64,000 bases of DNA from Bacteroides sp. MSB163 (GTDB lineage: Bacteria > Bacteroidota > Bacteroidia > Bacteroidales > Bacteroidaceae). Below are positions 27,601-35,178 of the stretch, piece after piece (within the stretch, counting starts at the first letter, position 1; every line of letters begins with the position of its first letter). The notes below the pieces were generated by a model. It was not told the DNA's origin and did not search any database. It was given only the letters and a program-made list of their open reading frames with translations. Both the position numbers and the translations under genes were made by a program. The stretch lies in the NCBI RefSeq assembly GCF_036416795.1, contig NZ_CP143867.1, positions 2,472,001 through 2,536,000 of the forward strand, written 5' to 3'.

Positions 27601-28182
27601 GAGATTTTTTTTGTTTTCTATGTTTACTTCTTGTGAGACATATCCGATATAAGAAATTTGTATTATCGCATTAGCTGAAGCTTCTAGCACGAATCGTCCA
27701 TCTATATCTGTAATTGTACCTATTGACTGACCTTTCACTGTTATATTGGCACCGATAATCGGCTCACCCTCTTGGTCCTTTATTATACCTGTTATTTTAT
27801 TGCTCTGTTGGGCTATATCCTTCGCTTTGCTCATCAGCATGATATTCTTACCTTCCATGGCATAATAAATATCAGTACCTGCGAACACTGTATTCAAAAC
27901 TTCAGCTACCGATTTGTTCTCTGCATTTACTTGAACAGTACGTTTGAGGTTAACTTCGTTCACATTGTATACAAACAAATAATCAGTTTGTTTTTCTATC
28001 TCATTAATTATTTTACCTGTTGATATTTTATCTGCCACAACAGTCACTTTCATTACCTGTGAATAAGATTCCGTGGCAAAAGCCGTCCCGGCAAATATAA
28101 ACAGGGCTAAGGCTGTGATTTTCATAATATGGAATAAATGTTTAATTTCTACAATAGATTCCTGATACAAAATATTTTTCAT
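24640..28182 (-). CDS. SusC-like TonB-dependent transporter with N-terminal STN domain
   Basis: 1180 aa. Signal peptide (ITALALFIFAGTAFA), then an STN secretin/TonB short domain (KISTGKIINEIEKQTDYLFVYN), a CarboxypepD-regulatory-like domain (GIIKDQEGEPIIGANITVKG), the plug (AVSQVRPAELSNEAP, IDVLKDASSAAVYGAKAANGVV) and a beta-barrel ending GINLTF. It imports oligosaccharides across the outer membrane. The STN domain is the hallmark of transporters that signal through a FecR anti-sigma factor, which is encoded just upstream with its sigma factor. Start: ATG at 28182, with an internal ATG at residue 20. A candidate antisense RNA starts directly opposite its 5' end. Confidence 0.95.
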   Translation of the reverse strand: MKNILYQESIVEIKHLFHIMKITALALFIFAGTAFATESYSQVMKVTVVADKISTGKIINEIEKQTDYLFVYNVNEVNLKRTVQVNAENKSVAEVLNTVFAGTDIYYAMEGKNIMLMSKAKDIAQQSNKITGIIKDQEGEPIIGANITVKGQSIGTITDIDGRFVLEASANAIIQISYIGYVSQEVNIENKKNLNIILKEDTEMLDEVVVIGYGTMKKKDLTGAVSQVRPAELSNEAPKTVQDVLRGTAGLRIGFDGSAKGGGSMQVRGQRSVYSDGGHNDPLIILDGMIFYGELSEINPNDISQIDVLKDASSAAVYGAKAANGVVIVTTKKGRSEKPVINFSANVGFVTIGDNRKVYDADGYLKYREDFYITDTYGVNPQTGKYEAYQTGNTPSGYYNRPTEANLNKHGITLDAWKAQTKQDESMSIEEIWGRRLGLQASDITLNNFLLGRTFDWYDHSFHTGLNQDYNVSVSGNSKKVNYYISLGYLSNEGVARGNEYSAVRSNIKLDTQITPWLSVGANINFQNRTDGDIATNWESQILDNSPFTTPYGDNGELVPHPMGENAYWKGYNFDYDRQYMDLDRGYMVLNSILNSKVTLPFGITYQFNVAPRYQYYHNRYYQSSQHPDWQAETHNRVTRNQGKRFDWSLNNTITWDYTWAKKHHTILTLVQEAEERQSWADEIIARNILPSEALGLHGTANGDKNLSSFSSTDTRETACGYLARLFYSYNDTYMATFSFRRDGYSAFGTTNPYANFFSGALAWTFTNEKFWAWKPLSSGKLRLSFGQNGNRSLADSYLALANLSLGKYTQGYINAASGALMDLKYLFVSRLANPNLQWEKTTSWNIGLDLGFLNNRINASLEYYVMPTTDMIMNQSLPSFTGFNSITTNLGRIENRGFELSINSRNIEKENFKWETGFTLSVNKNTIKKLYGESETIIDAAGNTTTKERDDVTNGWFIGHPVSAIWDYKVTGIWQKDEVEEAAKYGQRPGDPKVQNIYTADDKVNADGSVTPVYNNKDKQFMGETTPPVHWSLRNNFTIYKNWSFSFNMYSYMGHKSLDTNYLNNDNSYSQITNCRNVYTKKYWTVDNPTNTYARLSAQGPTGISAPARVIDRSFIRLENISVAYNIPQEFLEKYKILNAKVFATVRNVATWSKEWEYGDPETGGLAPRTYSLGINLTF

Positions 28183-28293
28183 ATATTTGCATTACTAATT
28201 TTAGGTTTTTACTTAAGATTATTAAAGAAAACTGTCAATGCGTAATTGACTACCCATGGGATGGTGTTGCAGCACTGTCCCATTTCTTGTTAT
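28182..28293 (+). ncRNA. Candidate antisense sRNA opposite the susC leader (DonS-like arrangement)
   Basis: On the plus strand TATATTTG (28182-28189) matches the Bacteroides -7 box; the start would be near 28196. A hairpin ATGGGATGGTG-TTGCAG-CACTGTCCCAT (28256-28283), 11 pairs including two G-T pairs, is followed by a T-rich run, giving an RNA of about 95 nt. It lies antisense to the leader between susC and the anti-sigma gene. Antisense sRNAs in this position (DonS family) are known to repress ECF-sigma-type polysaccharide loci in Bacteroides. The -33 box is weak, so this is a prediction. Confidence 0.5.
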
Positions 28294-28332
28294 TCGAGTG
28301 TGTTACTTCATAGGCAAAATGATTTTAAAGGA

Positions 28333-29277
28333 TTAATTAATAGTGATTACATTCTTCTCGTCATCTTTTTTGTAGGTAAATTTATTATTCAGTCTGAGGA
28401 CTCTCAAAACATGTTCTACTCCATCTCCCGTTCTGAATTTACCTGTATAACGATTGTTTAGTATTTTGGTATTGTTGACAATGATGCTAACTCCATAATA
28501 TAGCTTTAGCTTTTCCAGCATGTCTTTGACGGAGACATTATTGAAACAAATCAAACCTTCACGCCACAAAAAGTGGTCAGGTTCTTTAATTTGTCCTTTT
28601 GTTAGCTTGTTTCCTTTCAGACTTGCCATTGTATTGGGTTCCAACTTCATTCCGTTTATTGTAGTACCTGGGATTAAGATTTCTACAGCTCCTTCCAATA
28701 AGGCCGTTTCCCAGATACTATCCGTTGCGTAGGCCATGACATTGAATTCTGTACCCAATACCTTGACATTACATTTGTTTGTTTCTACAATAAAAGGTTG
28801 TTTTTCATTTTTAGTGACAGCAAAGTAACCTTCACCATTTAGCTTTACATTCCGGATATCACCATTGAAATGTCCCGGAAAGGTTAACGTACTAAGCGAA
28901 TTCAGCCATACTTTAGTACCGTCTGCCAATATTAGTTCGGCTCGTTGTCCGGCGGGTACATGTATGGATTGTAGTGACTCACTTTGTTCTGCTTGTTGCT
29001 TTTCGGACCAATAGTGTGTACCTAATAGAATAACTGCGAATATTGCTGCTATTTTTGCAGTCTCTATCCAAAGTGTACGCAATGTAAAGTTCTTTTTTAA
29101 TTGCTTATTTTCTGCTTTTGTAGGTTCTGTGCGCCACAGGGCAATATCATGTAGCTTGCGCTGTGCCATATATTCACGCATATTCTCCGAGCTTTCTTGC
29201 ATCCACTCGGTGACGTGCTGCTTTTCGGTTTCGGTGGCATTGCCGGATATATATTTTTGGAGTAATTCGGAATTCAT
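28333..29277 (-). CDS. FecR-type anti-sigma factor
   Basis: 314 aa. A cytoplasmic N-terminal region (residues 1-85, with VTEWMQESSENMREYM) would hold the sigma factor. One membrane span follows near 90-108 (IAAIFAVILLGTHYW). The periplasmic FecR domain covers ~120-225 (VPAGQRAELILADGTKVWLNSLSTL). The C-terminal DUF4974-like module (FNNVSVKDMLEKLKLYYGV, YTGKFRTGDGVEHVLRVL) contacts the STN domain of the SusC transporter. It relays glycan sensing at the outer membrane to the sigma factor. It lies 116 bp downstream of the sigma gene and 150 bp upstream of susC. Confidence 0.93.
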   Translation of the reverse strand: MNSELLQKYISGNATETEKQHVTEWMQESSENMREYMAQRKLHDIALWRTEPTKAENKQLKKNFTLRTLWIETAKIAAIFAVILLGTHYWSEKQQAEQSESLQSIHVPAGQRAELILADGTKVWLNSLSTLTFPGHFNGDIRNVKLNGEGYFAVTKNEKQPFIVETNKCNVKVLGTEFNVMAYATDSIWETALLEGAVEILIPGTTINGMKLEPNTMASLKGNKLTKGQIKEPDHFLWREGLICFNNVSVKDMLEKLKLYYGVSIIVNNTKILNNRYTGKFRTGDGVEHVLRVLRLNNKFTYKKDDEKNVITIN

Positions 29278-29393
29278 ACTTTATGTTATTTTATATAGTA
29301 ACGACTAAAGTGGAAACAACCCTAAAAGAAAATTGGGAAAAATGGAATTTATTTCATTTTTGCTCTCAAAAAGGCAGAGATACATGGCTGAAG

Positions 29394-29975
29394 TTAATAA
29401 TAGAAGAAGAAATAAAATAGAGGAAGATAATCTTTTAAGGTTATCCGTAATGCCTTTAATGCTTTTGATATATGATATTCCACTCCTTTTACGGAAATTC
29501 CCATCTGTTCGGCAATTTCTTTATTGGACTTGTTTTCGAACCGACTTAGTAGAAATGCCTGCCGGGTTTGGTCGGATAGTGATTTCAATGTTTCCCGGAT
29601 GATACTTTCTACTTCATCCGAGAATATTTCATTGGGATCGCATGACTCTAAAGTAGAAATACGAATAGAAAGTTCCTGTTGCTGCCAATCGGCCATAGAT
29701 TCAAAAGCCGTACGTTTGACTTCTTCGTGTTTCAGATAGTCCAAAGCTTTATTCTTTAATATGGTAAGTAGGAGCGGTTCTATATAATCTATTTTCTCTG
29801 TTTTTAATTTTTCCCATAATTTAATCAACGATTCGGAAGCAATATCTTCTGCTGCCAAATTATCATGAACATATGATTTGGCAAAGAAGAATGACTTCTT
29901 GTAATAAGAAGTGTATATCTCATTAAAAGAATTTACGATAACATTGCTCATTGGTATGTCAGTTGTGCTTTTCAT
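29394..29975 (-). CDS. ECF-type RNA polymerase sigma factor (RpoE-like, polysaccharide locus)
   Basis: 193 aa. Sigma region 2: FNEIYTSYYKKSFFFAKSYV, AEDIASESLIKLWE. Region 4: LKSLSDQTRQAFLLSRFENKSNKEIAEQMG with its helix-turn-helix (GISVKGVEYHISKALKAL). It directs RNA polymerase to susC when released by the FecR protein. ATG at 29975; a second Met at residue 9 is possible. A TAACTTTG box on the minus strand at 29998-30005 gives a short leader. An array of six phased palindromes lies 120-250 bp upstream. Confidence 0.93.
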   Translation of the reverse strand: MKSTTDIPMSNVIVNSFNEIYTSYYKKSFFFAKSYVHDNLAAEDIASESLIKLWEKLKTEKIDYIEPLLLTILKNKALDYLKHEEVKRTAFESMADWQQQELSIRISTLESCDPNEIFSDEVESIIRETLKSLSDQTRQAFLLSRFENKSNKEIAEQMGISVKGVEYHISKALKALRITLKDYLPLFYFFFYY

Positions 29976-29997
29976 TATGTACCTTAAAAAGGTATAG

Positions 29998-30005
29998 CAA
30001 AGTTA
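29998..30005 (-). promoter_or_regulatory. Putative -7 box of the sigma/anti-sigma promoter
   Basis: The minus strand reads TAACTTTG, an exact TAnnTTTG match 23 nt upstream of the ATG at 29975. The -33 region is weak. Confidence 0.5.
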
Positions 30006-30120
30006 GCAATAAACATCCATATAACTTTATGCACTGTTGGAAAATCATTTGCTTTTATAATGATATTTTGTTAATGCGTTAGCTATCAGTGAACTGCATT
30101 TACCGACACCCCCCCCCTTT

Positions 30121-30252
30121 ATGTAAAAGTGTTTACCGCAGGATGTAACGACCTTTACCCCTTATTGTAACGCTCTTTATCTCGACATGTAACGGCTTTT
30201 ACCTCGGCGTGTAAATGAAGTTACCATTTGGGGTAAACAGTGTTACCGTGAA
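30121..30252. repeat. 22-nt-period palindrome array B (GTAA-N6-TTAC, six copies)
   Basis: GTAA starts at 30123, 30145, 30167, 30189, 30211 and 30233, an exact 22-nt period. In each case TTAC (TTAT in copy 3) begins 10 nt later. The six bases between the arms differ in every copy (for example AAGTGT, CGACCT, ATGAAG), so the arms and the spacing are conserved and the middle is not. A run of eight C lies just before, at 30110-30117. The array sits between the stop of the FAD oxidoreductase gene and the sigma gene promoter. Confidence 0.9.
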
Positions 30253-30264
30253 AGGAAACAATTG

Positions 30265-31875
30265 TTATGGCTTGAAATAGTTGGCTACCGCTTCTGCACA
30301 TCGTTCTCCGTCGATGCCTGCCGATACGATTCCGCCTGCATATCCGGCTCCTTCCCCGCAAGGGAACAGTCCTTTTATTCGGATGTGCTGTAATGTATCC
30401 TTGTCTCTTATGATTCGTACGGGAGCTGATGTACGTGTTTCTATACCAATCATGACGGCCTCGTTTGTGAGGAATCCATGGCTGTATCGTCCGAATTGCT
30501 GAAAACCTTTACTTAGTCTTTCTGTCAGAAACGAAGGTATCCAGAAGTGAAGCGGAGAAGATATTAATCCCGGAGCGTATGAACTTTCGGGAAGGTCGTA
30601 ACTCAGCTTTTTGCGTGTAAAGTCCAACATACGTTGTGCAGGAGCTGTTTGCCGCATATTGCCTTGCTGCCAGCAGGCGGCCTCTAAGGCCTCCTGAAAA
30701 TACATCATGTTCAATTGACAATTGGCTGCGCTATTGCGCTGTTGCTGGTTTGGAGTTGTCAATTGTGCATTGTCAATTGTCAATTGCTCCAAGTCTTCCG
30801 GCCTCAACTCTACTACCATTCCCGAGTTGCTCCAACGCGACCCGCGGTTACTAGGACTCATTCCATTTACCACAATCTGTTGCGGACCGCTGGCAGCTGG
30901 TACCACGAAACCACCCGGGCACATACAGAAACTATATACCCCTCGTCCGTCTACCTGTGTCACAAAACTGTATTCGGCGGCAGGCAGATATTTACCCCGT
31001 CCGTTCTTATTGTGATATTGTATCTGATCAATTAGTTCTGAAGGGTGTTCTAGACGTACGCCTACCGCAATACCTTTTGCCTCAATTTCTACATTATTGT
31101 CCGCTAACCAGCGATACACATCCCGTGCGGAATGTCCTGTTGCCAAAATCACAGGACCGAGGATAGTCTGTCCTGTATTGGTTTCGATACCTTTTATCTC
31201 ATCGCCTTCTATAATCAAGGCATCCATGCGTGTTTCAAAGTGTACTTCTCCGCCACATTCGAGGATAGTATTTCGCATATTCTCTATCACACGTGGCAAT
31301 TTATCCGTACCGATATGAGGATGTGCATCTATCAGTATGGCTGTAGAAGCACCATGTTGACAAAATACATTCAATATCTTATCCACATTTCCACGTTTTT
31401 TGCTGCGGGTATAGAGTTTCCCGTCCGAATAAGCACCGGCTCCACCTTCACCAAAGCTGTAATTGGATTCCGGGTTGACTGTGTGTTCCCGGCTGATGAG
31501 TGCCAAGTCTTTCTTACGTTCGCGCACATCCTTTCCACGTTCCACGATGATGGGACGTAGTCCAAGTTCAATGAGCTTTAGTGCGGCAAACAATCCACCG
31601 GGTCCGGCACCTACTACGATGACTTGTGGTTTTTCTTCCACATTATTATATATAGTATGCTGGAATTCCTCATCCTTTGGCATTTCGTTCTGGTAGACCC
31701 GTATGCCCAGGTTTACGAATATAGTTCGTTGACGGGCATCAATGCTCCGCTTCAGTATTCGTGTAGCAGTGATATCCCGCATATTCAGTCCTTTTTCCTG
31801 TACGAGGTACTCTTTCAATCGTTGCTCATTGGCGGCTACTTCGGGCAGCACGCGCAGTTGGTATTCTTGTATCAT
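30265..31875 (-). CDS. FAD-dependent oxidoreductase of the conserved 'FAD-dependent protein' family, with an in-frame repeat insertion
   Basis: 536 aa. An N-terminal ~80-residue domain (QLRVLPEVAANEQRLKEYL) precedes the FAD dinucleotide fold (VIVVGAGPGGLFAALKLIE). Further blocks: SFGEGGAGAYSDGKLYTR, HPHIGTDKLPRVIENM, VILATGHSARDVYRWL, YSFCMCPGGFVVPAAS and the C-terminal GLFPCGEGAGYAGGIVSAGIDG. The family is related to HI0933/BaiN-type flavoproteins; its substrate is unknown. Residues 364-388 (starting QLTIDNAQLTT, ending NCQL) are encoded exactly by a 75-bp palindromic repeat (30712-30786) placed between ELRPEDLE and NMMYFQEAL, so the reading frame survived the insertion. Confidence 0.85.
   Translation of the reverse strand: MIQEYQLRVLPEVAANEQRLKEYLVQEKGLNMRDITATRILKRSIDARQRTIFVNLGIRVYQNEMPKDEEFQHTIYNNVEEKPQVIVVGAGPGGLFAALKLIELGLRPIIVERGKDVRERKKDLALISREHTVNPESNYSFGEGGAGAYSDGKLYTRSKKRGNVDKILNVFCQHGASTAILIDAHPHIGTDKLPRVIENMRNTILECGGEVHFETRMDALIIEGDEIKGIETNTGQTILGPVILATGHSARDVYRWLADNNVEIEAKGIAVGVRLEHPSELIDQIQYHNKNGRGKYLPAAEYSFVTQVDGRGVYSFCMCPGGFVVPAASGPQQIVVNGMSPSNRGSRWSNSGMVVELRPEDLEQLTIDNAQLTTPNQQQRNSAANCQLNMMYFQEALEAACWQQGNMRQTAPAQRMLDFTRKKLSYDLPESSYAPGLISSPLHFWIPSFLTERLSKGFQQFGRYSHGFLTNEAVMIGIETRTSAPVRIIRDKDTLQHIRIKGLFPCGEGAGYAGGIVSAGIDGERCAEAVANYFKP
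30712..30786. repeat. In-frame 75-bp hairpin repeat with CAATTGACAATTG arms, inside the FAD oxidoreductase gene
   Basis: Arms: CAATTGACAATTG on the left against several CAATTGT/TGTCAATTG units on the right. Centre: GGCTGCGCTATTGCGCTG on the plus strand. Length 75 bp, a multiple of three, read as 25 codons. The GCTGCGCTAT core is shared with the repeats at 37805, 38416 and 39918 although the arms differ. Confidence 0.82.
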
Positions 31876-31885
31876 AATTTATTTT

Positions 31886-32348
31886 TTCACCACAGAGGAC
31901 ACAGAGGTCACAGAGGGTTAGGGTTATAAAATAAAACGTTTAATACCGTATTTTAGACTTGGAACATTGAAGTTTAGTAATAATCCATATTGCAGACCGC
32001 TTAGCTTCATGTAAGTAAGAAGCTGAGCGGAGTGAACTGGCAGCAAGCTTTCAACGCTTTTTAGTTCTAATATTAATTTCTTTTCAATTAATAAATCAAT
32101 TCTATAATCAGTATCCAATGTAATTCCTTTATAAATGATTGGCAACTTCTTTTGCCTTTCTACTTTTATATCAGCTTTACTTAACTCATAAAATAGGCAA
32201 GCTTCGTATGTGTTCTCCAATAATCCGGGGCCTAATTGAGTATGTACTTCAAATGCATATTTTAATGTTGTCCCCGTCAATATATTAATATCTTTTTCCA
32301 TATATAATATTTTAAATCCTCTGTGCCCTCTGTGTCCTCTGTGGTGAA
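31886..32348. mobile_element. Mini-element: GxxExxY gene between 31-bp terminal inverted repeats
   Basis: Left end 31886-31916 and right end 32318-32348 are inverted repeats of 31 bp with one mismatch, each made of three units of the CACAGAGG type and starting TTCACCACAGAGG. Between them lies one short gene (31924-32301). Total length 463 bp. An empty palindrome of the same class is present at 6061-6145 and a half copy at 44868-44892. No transposase motif was seen, so the mode of spread is unknown. Confidence 0.65.
31924..32301 (-). CDS. GxxExxY family small protein
   Basis: 125 aa from the ATG at 32301 (MEKDINILTG). An in-frame extension to 32352 would only translate the CACAGAGG repeat (HRGHRGHRG) and is rejected as the start. 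The family signature GLLENTY is in the N-terminal third. A later YRIDLLIEKKLILELKSVE segment has the D...ELK spacing of PD-(D/E)xK-type nucleases. Function is not established; nuclease-like activity is inference. The gene lies wholly between terminal inverted repeats and just downstream of radA on the same strand. Confidence 0.85.
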   Translation of the reverse strand: MEKDINILTGTTLKYAFEVHTQLGPGLLENTYEACLFYELSKADIKVERQKKLPIIYKGITLDTDYRIDLLIEKKLILELKSVESLLPVHSAQLLTYMKLSGLQYGLLLNFNVPSLKYGIKRFIL

Positions 32349-33716
32349 TCATCCGAAGAGTACCCTGAACGCCTCCTCTACCTTCCGCACTGGTATCAGT
32401 TCTATCTTTATTTTATTCGTATCAATTCCTTGCAGATTATATTTCGGAAGCAGAATTCGTTTAAATCCCAGTTTCTCCGCTTCACCGATACGTTGTTCTA
32501 TGCGATTCACAGGTCTTATCTCTCCCGACAATCCGATTTCTCCTGCCATGCAGACTTCCGGTTCGATGGCTGCATCCATATTGCTGGAAAGTATGGCACT
32601 GATAACCGCCAGGTCTATTGCCGGATCATTCACCTTCAATCCTCCTGCAATATTTAGGAATACATCCTTTTGCGCTAACTTGAAGCCTACCCGTTTTTCC
32701 AGTACCGCCAGCAGCATATTCATCCTTCGAAGGTCGAATCCGGTGGCCGAACGTTGCGGATTACCATATACCGCACTGCTCACTAATGCCTGTGTCTCAA
32801 TCAGGAACGGACGTATCCCTTCTATAGCCGAAGCTATCGCTATACCACTCATCCCTTCATGATCCTGGCTCAACAATAACTCCGACGGATTACTGACTTG
32901 CCGTAATCCATCCTGACGCATTTCATAAATACCCAATTCCGCTGTACTGCCGAAACGATTCTTGATACTACGCAGAATACGATACATATAATGCTGGTCA
33001 CCCTCAAACTGCAACACCGTGTCTACGATATGTTCCAGAACTTTTGGTCCGGCAATACTGCCTTCCTTATTGATATGCCCGATAAGCAATACCGGTGTAT
33101 GTGTTTCTTTGGCAAAGCGCAGGATGCTTGCCGAGCATTCGCGTACTTGTGCTATGCTTCCCGGGGAAGATTCTATGCTTTCTGTAGAGATGGTCTGTAT
33201 AGAATCAATGATTACTAGTTCCGGACGGGTGTTCTTGATATGTACGAATATCTGCTCTAATGATGTTTCGCAAACAATAAGGCAATCACTGGAATTGTGC
33301 GATAACCGGTCGGCACGCAATTTTAATTGGCGGGCACTTTCTTCACCCGATACATAGAGAACGCGCTTTTCAGGGATATGAAGTACAGTTTGTAGTACCA
33401 AAGTCGATTTACCAATTCCCGGTTCACCGCCAATCAGTACCAGAGATCCCGGAACCAATCCGCCTCCCAATACCCGGTTCAGTTCCTCATCGTGCAGGTC
33501 GATACGCGGCTCATCATCCGCCTCTATTTCACTAAGAACAATAGGTTTTTGCTTTTCTGTCTCTATCCCGGAGACCGGACGTTTGTTGACGACTTCCTTT
33601 CGTATCACTTCTTCCACATATGTGTTCCATTCTCCGCACGATGGACATTTGCCTACCCATTTTGGAGAATCTTGCCCGCAGTTGCTGCACACATAAACCG
33701 TTTTATCTTTTGCCAT
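32349..33716 (-). CDS. radA: DNA repair protein RadA
   Basis: 455 aa. N-terminal zinc finger (CSNCGQDSPKWVGKCPSC), RecA-type ATPase with Walker A GGEPGIGKST near residue 95, the RadA-specific KNRFG motif (IKNRFGSTAELG) near 255, and a C-terminal Lon-like domain (DLAVISAILSS, GEIGLSGEIRPV). It promotes branch migration in recombinational repair. A minus-strand TATCTTTG box lies at 33745-33752. Its TGA stop abuts the right terminal repeat of the GxxExxY element, so that element inserted immediately behind radA. Confidence 0.95.
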   Translation of the reverse strand: MAKDKTVYVCSNCGQDSPKWVGKCPSCGEWNTYVEEVIRKEVVNKRPVSGIETEKQKPIVLSEIEADDEPRIDLHDEELNRVLGGGLVPGSLVLIGGEPGIGKSTLVLQTVLHIPEKRVLYVSGEESARQLKLRADRLSHNSSDCLIVCETSLEQIFVHIKNTRPELVIIDSIQTISTESIESSPGSIAQVRECSASILRFAKETHTPVLLIGHINKEGSIAGPKVLEHIVDTVLQFEGDQHYMYRILRSIKNRFGSTAELGIYEMRQDGLRQVSNPSELLLSQDHEGMSGIAIASAIEGIRPFLIETQALVSSAVYGNPQRSATGFDLRRMNMLLAVLEKRVGFKLAQKDVFLNIAGGLKVNDPAIDLAVISAILSSNMDAAIEPEVCMAGEIGLSGEIRPVNRIEQRIGEAEKLGFKRILLPKYNLQGIDTNKIKIELIPVRKVEEAFRVLFG

Positions 33717-33744
33717 AAGAGACTCTTGTTGTTGAATGAATGGT

Positions 33745-33752
33745 CAAAGATA
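33745..33752 (-). promoter_or_regulatory. Putative -7 box of the radA promoter
   Basis: The minus strand reads TATCTTTG, exact TAnnTTTG, 29 nt upstream of the radA ATG at 33716. Confidence 0.5.
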
Positions 33753-33880
33753 CGAATTTAGCCGTTCGCTTGTCCGATTAAGAAGGGATTTATTCTGGTA
33801 GTGTATATGGATTGGTAAGAGTTCTTGTCCCCTTTCGGGCACAAGGATAAAGTCTTGTTTGCCACTAACGGGTTGCTTTT

Positions 33881-34927
33881 TTAAATGGTAGTAATTTCTC
33901 CCGCCATTGGAGTACGCATTCTCTTTCGTACCTCCTCAGGCGTATAACCGTGGCCCAACAGAAACATCAGTTTAGTAACCGCAGACTCTGTCGTACTGTC
34001 ATATCCGCAAACTACTCCTGCCTGCATTAACTGATAGCCCGTTTCATAACGTTCCATCTCTACGGTCCCGGCACTGCACTGGGTGACGTTGACAATCACT
34101 ATCCCTTGTTCGCAAGCATTCCGCAAGCGGCGTATGAACCACTCTTTGCGGGGAGCATTTCCCGACCCGTAAGTTTCGAGCACGACAGCTTTCAATCCCT
34201 CAATGCCCAATATACTCGATACTACATTCTCCTGAATACCCGGAAAGAGTTTTAGGACAGCAACATTGGTATCTAATAGATAATGTGGCTTCAGTTCTCG
34301 TTCGACTTCCTTAAAGCGGATTTGCACATTGTTGTATTTAATATGGATACCTGCTTCTGCCAATACAGGATAATTGAATGAACGGAATGCATTGAAGTTC
34401 TCTGCATTCATCTTGATGGTACGATTGCCGCGCATCAGGTGGTTCTCAAAAAAGATGCAGACTTCGGGTACAAGCGGATTGCCTTTTGCATCGCGTGCAC
34501 TGGCTATTTCAAGACTGGTAAGAAGGTTTTCTTTTCCGTCTGTGCGGAGTACTCCGATAGGGAGTTGCGATCCGGTGAGGATGACAGGCTTGCTCAATCC
34601 TTCCAACATAAAGCTGAGGGCGGATGCGGTATATGCCATCGTATCCGTGCCATGCAGGATTACGAAACCTGTGTATCTATCGTAATGGTCACTAATGATA
34701 TGCACCAGTTTACGCCAGGCTTCCGGATCCATATCCGAAGAGTCCATCGGAGGATCGAATTGGTAAGTATCGATATGGAATGTGAAATTTTGCAGCTCCG
34801 GTACATGCTTTTTCAGCTGCTCGAGATTGAAATTCTCTAAAGCACCCGTTTCGGGGTTTTCTATCATTCCGATGGTTCCACCGGTATAGATTAGCAAAAT
34901 GGAAGTTATATTTGGACTCATATGCAT
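33881..34927 (-). CDS. ansA: Type I L-asparaginase
   Basis: Hydrolyses asparagine to aspartate and ammonia. About 348 aa from the ATG at 34927 (MHMSPN), preceded by AAGAGA; a longer in-frame ATG at 34981 lacks support. Active-site motifs: IYTGGTIGM near the N-terminus (first catalytic Thr), and LHGTDTMAYTASAL (second Thr plus Asp). LTGSQLPIG follows. No signal peptide, so it is cytoplasmic (type I). A TATATTTG box on the minus strand at 34948-34955 is the probable promoter. A hairpin (CTTGT...ACAAG, 33825-33846) lies 35 bp past the stop. Confidence 0.92.
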   Translation of the reverse strand: MHMSPNITSILLIYTGGTIGMIENPETGALENFNLEQLKKHVPELQNFTFHIDTYQFDPPMDSSDMDPEAWRKLVHIISDHYDRYTGFVILHGTDTMAYTASALSFMLEGLSKPVILTGSQLPIGVLRTDGKENLLTSLEIASARDAKGNPLVPEVCIFFENHLMRGNRTIKMNAENFNAFRSFNYPVLAEAGIHIKYNNVQIRFKEVERELKPHYLLDTNVAVLKLFPGIQENVVSSILGIEGLKAVVLETYGSGNAPRKEWFIRRLRNACEQGIVIVNVTQCSAGTVEMERYETGYQLMQAGVVCGYDSTTESAVTKLMFLLGHGYTPEEVRKRMRTPMAGEITTI

Positions 34928-34947
34928 TCTCTTATGATAATTCAGTG

Positions 34948-34955
34948 CAAATATA
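34948..34955 (-). promoter_or_regulatory. Putative -7 box of the ansA promoter
   Basis: The minus strand reads TATATTTG, an exact match 20 nt upstream of the ATG at 34927. Confidence 0.5.
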
Positions 34956-35137
34956 ATGATATATCTTGGATTTAATATCAAAATGTTATAAAACTGTGCC
35001 GCTGATAGTGGAATATTGTGTGGTTATGTGTGACAATGACACTTCGCCCTTTTGCATATTTCTGCCTCTTTTGAGGCCTTTCTATATTTTTATTACAAAA
35101 AAACCGCAAAATGTGATAGATTGAATGTTTTTATTAT

Positions 35138-35145
35138 TACTTTTG
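35138..35145 (+). promoter_or_regulatory. Putative -7 box of the threonine operon
   Basis: TACTTTTG, exact TAnnTTTG, 33 nt upstream of the leader peptide ATG. It leaves a ~220-nt leader before thrA, enough for attenuation. Confidence 0.55.
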
Positions 35146-35178
35146 CGACACTTATCAATAATGAAAGAAACAGAGAGT

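Noticed and set aside
28246..28461. Small plus-strand open frame downstream of the antisense promoter
   Set aside because: No family features, runs through the terminator-like hairpin and into the anti-sigma gene; an RNA fits better.
30121..30252. 22-nt-period arrays as CRISPR arrays
   Set aside because: Units are palindromes with 8-nt linkers, no repeat-spacer alternation of CRISPR size and no cas genes in the window.
32302..32352. Upstream in-frame start of the GxxExxY gene (HRGHRGHRG extension)
   Set aside because: These codons are the terminal inverted repeat; the family begins at MEKDINILTG.
33825..33846. Hairpin CTTGT...ACAAG after ansA as a terminator
   Set aside because: The stem has a mismatch and no T-run follows on the ansA strand; kept only as a remark.
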